Source: Welwitschia mirabilis (taxonomy: Eukaryota; Gnetophyta; Gnetopsida; Welwitschiales). From it: 24,900 bases of DNA. Below the pieces are notes generated by a model, which did not search any database, was not told the DNA's origin, and was given only the letters and a program-made list of their open reading frames with translations. Within the stretch, counting starts at the first letter, position 1; each line of letters begins with the position of its first letter. The DNA is taken from the NCBI GenBank assembly GCA_051453625.1, contig JBOZIK010000001.1:144101038-144125937 (forward strand), given 5' to 3'. Positions 19,441 through 24,900 of the stretch are shown in pieces. A program made the position numbers and the translations under genes.

Positions 19441-20466
19441 CTAATAGTTTCCTTGATCATATCCTATGCCATGTGGAGCTATAGGTTCTGCTTTTTCTTT
19501 TGTTTTCTCCTCTGAATCTAACCATGTAGGAGTCCTTATGGATTTCCAACTCTTTATTAGTGGTTCACCCTCACTTGCTGTAGATCCATATTTCTTGAGC
19601 CTTAATAAGTTTCTTCCAATTTTACCAACCATTTTAGCTATTACTATTAGTTTCTTTTACTGAAGAAGAATTGTGGTAGTAGAATATGATTACTAAAACT
19701 ATAAAGGCCTCATGCTTGTACCCTTACCTAGTGGCACTGGTACTTTGCATTTTTTACTAAACTCTACTAAAGGATTTTTTTGTTGAATAAGATTAACCTA
19801 TGGGACTACAATACTAGGACTATTGATAATCAAACTAATAAGACAAGGGTGATCAAATGTAAAATGAAATCAAAATCTATCTTTAACCCAATGAGTAAAC
19901 AATAAACAACAAAGGTTTACATGAGTTTACAATAGCTATAACTACCTTTCTGACCAAAATATTATAAAACATGATCAAGTTAAGAATAAAGGAATTTGGA
20001 ATCATCTCTTTACACTCAATATTCTTAACAAAATTAATTCTAGCATGCCTAAATAAAACATTGCTCATATTATGCTATGACACACTAATAACTCTAGAAG
20101 TGAAAATTTCCTTAAAAGAATGTGAATAAAACTGTGGAACATATGAATCATCTGTACTAAGCAAGGAATTAACAAAAATAGGAACAATATGCAAAGAGGA
20201 ACCTCTTACCTAAGTTTAAGGCACCTATGCTATTATTAATCTCAATGTTTGCATAGAACTCTCTCACAATAGGATTTGATTGAATGACCATTTTCCATCC
20301 AAGCTAAGTAAAATAAGTAATAATCTGATCTCTGCATTGCCTCTAAAAAAGAAGAGTTCTTTCACCTATAATAGATTTTATTGTTCATGTTCTAAACCTT
20401 TCTTTCACCTATAATAGATTTTCTTGTTTATGTTCTAAACCTTTTGGGAGTTACCTCATGATAGAA
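19441..20466 (-). pseudogene. ORF2 of element C, broken
   Basis: Inverted homologue of B's ORF2, with the same order of blocks. From the right on the minus strand: FYHEVTPKRFRT, VREFYANIEINNSIGAL (about 20260), VRGSSLHIVPIFVNSLLSTD, SFKEIFTSRVISV, and a 61-codon open stretch (19883-20068) reading MSNVLFRHARINFVKNIECK then ILNLIMFYNILVRK. It ends in a 63-codon open stretch (19441-19632) containing KKYGSTASEGEPLIKSWKS, which matches KKPRSTGSKGKTLAESWKS in B. C retains the motif VREFYANI better than B does. A 43-bp tandem duplication (20358-20443) shifts the frame. Family: 'putative plant transposon protein'; the role is unknown. The 5' end of the ORF is lost at the junction with D1. Confidence 0.7.
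20358..20443 (-). repeat. 43-bp tandem duplication in ORF2 of element C
   Basis: Units 20358-20400 and 20401-20443 differ at only two positions. Element B has one copy at the equivalent place. The added 43 bp break the reading frame. Confidence 0.9.
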
Positions 20467-20470
20467 AAAA

Positions 20471-22560
20471 TGAGAAAAACATGTTCTACCCCCCTAAAAT
20501 CGATGAAAAACTAGAAAAAATATTGAAAATATGTCCTACCCACTTAAAAGGTGTAATGCATCCCAAATTTCCTAAATGTGAGAGAAAAAGAAGAAAAACA
20601 TGAAAAGTGCAAAAACAATATTTTTAGTAGGCCCACATGAAGTGAAAATTCAAAGTGCTCAAATGAAAAATATAATTAAACAAAGTCATAGAACATGTCA
20701 AACTGATTAATGTTGCCTAAAGGACTACTAAATTTTGACTTATGGTTTGTAAGAAAATGATTGCGAAAAGTAAAAATCTGAAAATACCTTATAATATGCA
20801 AAAATGCTCATAACTTAAAAAATACATAGTGAAATTCAAATCTGAAAGTCCCAAAATGAAAAGAGCAAAAATTTGAATGACATACATGACAATTGTACAT
20901 TGAAAGGCTAAAAAACGAAAGAAAAAAAATGAAAAATAATATGAGAGAGATACATGCCTCAATTTTGTAAATCTAGTAAAAACTCATGAATATGGCAACA
21001 AAATTGAGTGAAACAAGTTCTGGAATGCTAGTACAAGCTAGAGGACTCATCATCTCTCAAAATAATGGATGAAAATGATGAGAAAATGAGAGAAAATGAG
21101 GAAAAAAGGGTTTGTACCATGATTTTATCACACTATCATCTAGTCACATCATCCGGACGACAGCCTTAGGACAACTCTCAGAAAAAATCAGACCATCATC
21201 CACCCAGTATCGTCTAGATGACTAGATGGACGATAGAACATCAAAAAGATTTTTAGAAAGAAAAAGGTTAGCTAAAAAACTTAGGCTCAGATATTATCAT
21301 TTAAGTAGTAGTTCTGAAACAAAAATACAAAAAGACAGAAAATTACGCAGAAAACCAAGAAAACCAAAAGAAAAAGGACAAACACACAAGAAAAGGGAAA
21401 ACTATGGTTGAAAAAGACCAAGGATCTAGATTAAAATCTATAAGAAAAACTACATGAATGTGCCCAAATAGAAAATAAAAGTAAGGTAAACTCAGATCTT
21501 CATGAGCTATAAGGAAACTCATAAAAACTCAAAAAGGAAAAGATGTTTTTAAAATTTTTCAAATGGTTTTTGGAAAAATGATTTAACATGATAGAACAAT
21601 AAGGAAACTACTAAATAATTAAAGTCCTATGAAAGAATAAAAAATGAATTCAAAATCCCAAACTCAAAAACTAAAGAAACATAAAGTGAAAACGGACACA
21701 AAGAACAAGGAGAATATTGTTTACCTATCCTAAGTACTAACCTAGCAAATTCCTAAGAAAAACATCATAAAACCACTTGAGTAAATACACATGAAAAAAG
21801 GTATATATTTTAGAAAATTCACTTGAAAAAATAGTGGTTATGGCAATACTAAAAGAGTCAAGTGCATAAAATAATAAATGTTAATATCAAAAGTTACTTA
21901 GAAATGAACTTACCTAATTTCACCTCATAAACACACCTAAATCTTTAAAAGTAAAATTACGAAGTGGGAATACTAAGAGTCTAGGAAATAAGCAATACCT
22001 CTAATGATACTAGGAATATCACTAATACTAGATTTAAAGTTTATTTCCTTTTTCATGATGAGGGGAGTGGAACCACTATTAGAGGAGTAGGGACCTATGT
22101 AGCATGGCCAACTGACCCCCCAATGGAGTTCCCATAACTACTAATACTACCAAGGCTTCCTTTCGAAAATATCTACCCTTGTGCAATAGAACATCATGGT
22201 GACCATGTATTTTTATTTAAAGACTAAATATAATAGTTCATGATTATTTTTTTCCTCGAAAAATTCTCACATGATCACACACTTAAAAGGATAAAGGTGG
22301 ATAAGTGAGATAAAATATAGAAAAAGCACACTCCTGAACAATCCAAAACCTTAATACTATTGAAAAAGACATAAGAAACCAATGCATCTTCCTTCAAATA
22401 AAGTTCATAGATATGGGAATGTCTTAAGATTGGGTGAATCCAATCTTACCACTGTAAATACTCAAGTATAAATACTAGTTATAAAACTCCATAAAGCAAT
22501 ACACAAGTTAAGTTTGAAAGATGATTAAGTAACATCATAATATCAATCAAAGGAGTAGAC
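20471..22560 (-). repeat. Repeat D1: LTR / 3' non-coding part of a Ty3/gypsy element
   Basis: From 20718 to 22560 it aligns with D2 (22661-24500) at an offset of about 1.94 kb. Shared landmarks include CTTATAATATGCAAAAA, AGTCCCAAAATGAA, AACAAGGAGAATATTGTTTACC and CTATCCTAAGTACTAACCTAGC, GTGGGAATACTAAGAGTCTAG, GGAGTAGGGACC and ATTGGGTGAATCCAATCTTACC. The left edge is near 20466-20471, where ORF2 homology ends. Minus orientation is inferred from the integrase end beyond D2. A purine-rich stretch on the minus strand near 22247-22259 is a possible polypurine tract. The plus-strand basic 61-codon frame at 21226-21411 is not preserved in D2 and is not a gene. Confidence 0.65.
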
Positions 22561-22660
22561 NNNNNNNNNNNNNNNNNNNNNNNNNNNNNNNNNNNNNNNN
22601 NNNNNNNNNNNNNNNNNNNNNNNNNNNNNNNNNNNNNNNNNNNNNNNNNNNNNNNNNNNN
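22561..22660. other. Assembly gap (100 N) between D1 and D2
   Basis: Standard 100-N placeholder located between two copies of a 1.94-kb repeat, so the true content may be anything from a few bases to a whole element. The frame reported through it (22479-22670) is an artefact. Confidence 0.95.
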
Positions 22661-24500
22661 AAAGGACCACTATGATTTGGCTTATGATTTGCGAGAAAAT
22701 AAGTGCAAAAGGTTAAAAACTTGAAAAAACCTTATAATATGCAAAAACATTCATAACTCAAAAAAAATGCAATGAAAGTTACATCCATGAGTCCCAAAAT
22801 GAAGAGCATAAAAACTAAACAATATACATGAAAAATGTGTATCAAAAGGTTAAAAAATGAGACAAAAAAGTAAAAAATAGGAGGAAAGAGAAACATACCT
22901 CATTTTTGCAAATTTCATAAATTCTCATATCTAGCAATAAAATCAAATGGGACAAGTTCTAAGATGTTGATACAAGCTAGAGCAATCATCATCTCTCAAA
23001 AGAATGAATGAAAATAATAATAAAATGAGTGAAAATCAGAAAAAAGGATTTAGGCCATAGTTTTATTGCACTGTCATCTAGGATGATGGCCCTATGACAA
23101 CTTTCAAAAAAATCAGATCATTATCTACCACAATGTCATTTGGATGACTAGGTGGATGACATGACATCAAAAAAATTTTTAGAAAGAAAAAGATCAGTCA
23201 TAAAAATTAGGCTTAGATATAATCATTTAAGTGACAGTTCTAAAAAGAAAAGACTAAAAAACAGAAAAACACACGAAAAACCAAGAAAAAGGGGAAATCA
23301 AAGGAAAAATAATAAACACACATAAAAATAAAAATCTATGGCTAAATAAAATAGACTATCTAGGTTAAAACTGGTAATAAAAACTATATGAATATGCCCA
23401 AATTGAATATGAAAGCATGGTATTCTTAGAATTCAATCACCTATAAGGGAACTCATAAAGACTCAGAAAAAATTTCAAATGCATTTTTAGAAAAACATTT
23501 TATTATGATTAAATAGAAACAAAACTACTAAATGATTAAGGTTCTAAAAAGGAATAAGAAAATGTGAAAATAACTTTAAAACCTTACACTCAAAAACTAA
23601 AGAAAAACTAAGTGAAAATGAATACAAAGAACAAGGAGAATATTGTTTACCTATCCTAAGTACTAACCTAGCAAACTCCCAAAGAAGACATCATAATATC
23701 ATCTGAGTAAATATGCACGATAAAATGTATATACTTTATAAAGTTCACTTGAAAAGGTAGTGGTTATGGTGATAATTAAAGCTTCAAGTGCATAGAACAA
23801 TAAATGTAAAATTCAAAAGTTACTTAGAAATTAATTCACCTGTTTTCAACCTACAAACTCACCTGAATCTTCAAAAGTGAAATGACAAAGTGGGAATACT
23901 AAGAGTCTAGAAAACGATCAATGCCTCTGATGACACTAGGAATACCATTGATTTCTAACCTCAAATTTTATTTTTTTTTCCCATGATGAAGGGAGTGCAA
24001 CCACTGTCAGAGGAGTAGGGACCCGTGAAGCATGGCCAACTGACTCCCCCATGGAGTTTCCACATCTACTAACGCTACCAAAGGTTCATTTTGGAAATAT
24101 TTACTCCAGTGTAGTAGAACATAATGGTGACCATTTATTTTTATTTGAAATACAAAATACAATAGCTCACAATCATTATTTCTCTCTTTTTTTCCCCTCA
24201 AATTCCCACATGATCATACACTCAAAAAGATGAAGGTAAATAAGTAAGATAAAAGATAGAAAAGAACACTCCTAAATAATCTAAGATCTTAATACCATTG
24301 AAAAAAAAACACAAGAAACCAAGGCATCTTTCTTTGAATGAAGTTTATAGACATGGAAATATCTCAAGATTGGGTGAATCCAATCTTACCACCTATAAAT
24401 TCCCAAGTATAAAACTAGTTATGAAACTTCATAAAGCAATATATAAGTCAAGTTTGTAAGATAATTAGGTAAAATCATAATATCAACCAAAAGAGTAGGT
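22661..24500 (-). repeat. Repeat D2: second copy of the gypsy-associated repeat
   Basis: Direct repeat of D1, more decayed: CpG sites kept in D1 (for example CGTC near 21211 and GGACGA near 21229) read TGTC and GGATGA here. On the minus strand it starts about a dozen bases after the pol stop at 24512-24514, so its right-hand 300 bp is probably the 3' untranslated region. GAGGGGAAAAAAAGAGAGA (complement of about 24181-24199) is a candidate polypurine tract, with the LTR to its left. The overlapping short frames at 24007-24201 and 24051-24233 are unsupported. Confidence 0.6.
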
Positions 24501-24511
24501 TAAGAAAGAAC

Positions 24512-24900
24512 TCAAAAAATGATAGGAAGAAAGTCCTCTTCATCGAGGGGAACATTTAAAACAAGTGCTTCTACCATGTTGATAGTTGTATCTAAAGATC
24601 CTTCATATAATTTCAACTATTGTCCATTAACCTTTTGAATCTCTTTAATCTTTAAGTCTAAAATTTTCAGTGAGTTATTAAGATACACTTTCTTTATAAG
24701 ATGAGGATCTAACCATTTACAAGTTGACTGGGTTTAAACTTTTTATGAAAAATCTTTTTATTGTGTTTTAATTACTTGGGATTTATGGATTAATTGACGA
24801 TGTATGGTGCAAGTTCTTTTCTCATCAAAATAATCTAATTTGGCTAATCTATATTTAAGTTTTTCATAAAAGTCCACAAGTTTAAGTTGATGAGATGCAC
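24512..24900 (-). pseudogene. Ty3/gypsy integrase C-terminal remnant
   Basis: On the minus strand, from the window edge leftwards, the frames read YEKLKYRLAKLDYFDEK, HRQLIHKSQVI, then WLDPHLIKKVYLNNSLKILD, IKEIQKVNGQ.LK and LYEGSLDTT, ending at TGA (24512-24514). The end pattern G-P-F-x-I-x-K-V-x-P-x-G-x-V-E-x-x-D...F-K-V-N-G-Q-R-L-K is the well-known C-terminal signature of plant Ty3/gypsy integrases. Here VNGQ is followed by a stop in place of Arg. At least four other stops break the frame. The remaining pol lies beyond the window. The chromoviral or Athila/Tat lineage cannot be decided; no chromodomain is visible. Confidence 0.75.

Larger units (their letters stand above)
16980..20466 (-). 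mobile_element. Element C: 3' part of a SIRE-like copia retrotransposon
   Basis: Read on the minus strand from 20466 down to 16980: ORF2, a 3' region, a polypurine tract (18438-18450) and the 3' LTR (16980-18437). It is the same family as A and B but in the opposite orientation. Its 3' LTR end abuts ORF2 of element B, which suggests insertion into B. The 5' portion (5' LTR, gag, pol) is absent: homology to B's ORF2 stops at about 20466, where the gypsy-associated repeat D1 begins. Confidence 0.8.

Noticed and set aside
19466-19663. 65-codon plus-strand frame
   Set aside because: Antisense shadow of ORF2 of element C; the minus-strand reading matches B's ORF2 C-terminus.
21226-21411. Basic 61-codon plus-strand frame (MDDRTSKRFLERKRLAKKLR...)
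   Set aside because: Lies in repeat D1; the homologous stretch of D2 (about 23155-23340) does not keep it open, and its Lys/Arg bias simply reflects an A-rich strand.
22479-22670. 63-codon minus-strand frame
   Set aside because: More than half of it is the N gap; it is an artefact.
24007-24233. Overlapping 60-64-codon frames on both strands in D2
   Set aside because: Not open in D1 at the equivalent place and no domain resemblance.
1-24900. CRISPR array, prokaryotic operon, phage or tRNA/rRNA genes
   Set aside because: No regularly spaced identical repeats with unique spacers, no ribosome-binding-site/ORF organisation and no cloverleaf were seen; the protein remnants are all plant LTR-retrotransposon types.

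Overview
This is a gene-poor, AT-rich stretch of nuclear DNA from a seed plant, probably one with a large, retrotransposon-filled genome. The evidence is a stack of decayed LTR retrotransposons: Ty1/copia elements with a degenerate initiator-Met-tRNA primer site and a third open reading frame after pol (SIRE/Maximus-like layout), plus the 3' end of a Ty3/gypsy element. I see no intact host gene, tRNA, rRNA, CRISPR array or bacterial-type operon. Every long coding stretch is broken by stops and frameshifts. Four runs of N (736-745, 7701-7791, 8207-8306, 22561-22660) mark assembly gaps. I cannot name the species.

Layout. 1-5100: unassigned AT-rich repeat debris with several local tandem duplications (581-902, 964-1128, 1481-1732, 2102-2209) and scattered AGATGTCT-type motifs. 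5101-5678: remnant of a copia gag ('element Z'), cut by the next element. 5679-8206: element A (+), with a 1.64-kb 5' LTR, primer-binding site and broken gag, ending at a 100-N gap. 8307-9678: unassigned. 9679-about 16975: element B (+), the most complete, with a 1.63-kb 5' LTR, primer-binding site, gag, protease, integrase, reverse transcriptase, RNase H, a 0.6-kb spacer and a third ORF ('ORF2'). 16980-about 20466: element C (-), the 3' portion of a relative of B: 3' LTR, polypurine tract, 3' region and ORF2, all inverted relative to B. About 20471-24900: a Ty3/gypsy element on the minus strand, with a 1.94-kb repeat present twice (D1, D2, separated by a 100-N gap) and the C-terminal end of integrase running off the right edge.

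How the parts relate. A, B and C share one LTR family, recognised by a common start, a shared end next to the primer site, arrays of AGATGTCT, a palindrome and a 75-84-bp minisatellite. A and B also share a large deletion in gag, so they probably descend from an already gag-defective progenitor. C's LTR end abuts B's ORF2 in the opposite orientation, which fits insertion of C into B. C in turn stops where the gypsy repeat begins. Most inactivating changes in B look like C-to-T or G-to-A transitions, as expected of methylated, silenced transposons. Nothing here appears able to make an active protein. The most interesting signals are the conserved ORF2 of unknown function, the shared gag deletion, the dense LTR motif architecture and the inverted B/C pair, which could give fold-back RNA.
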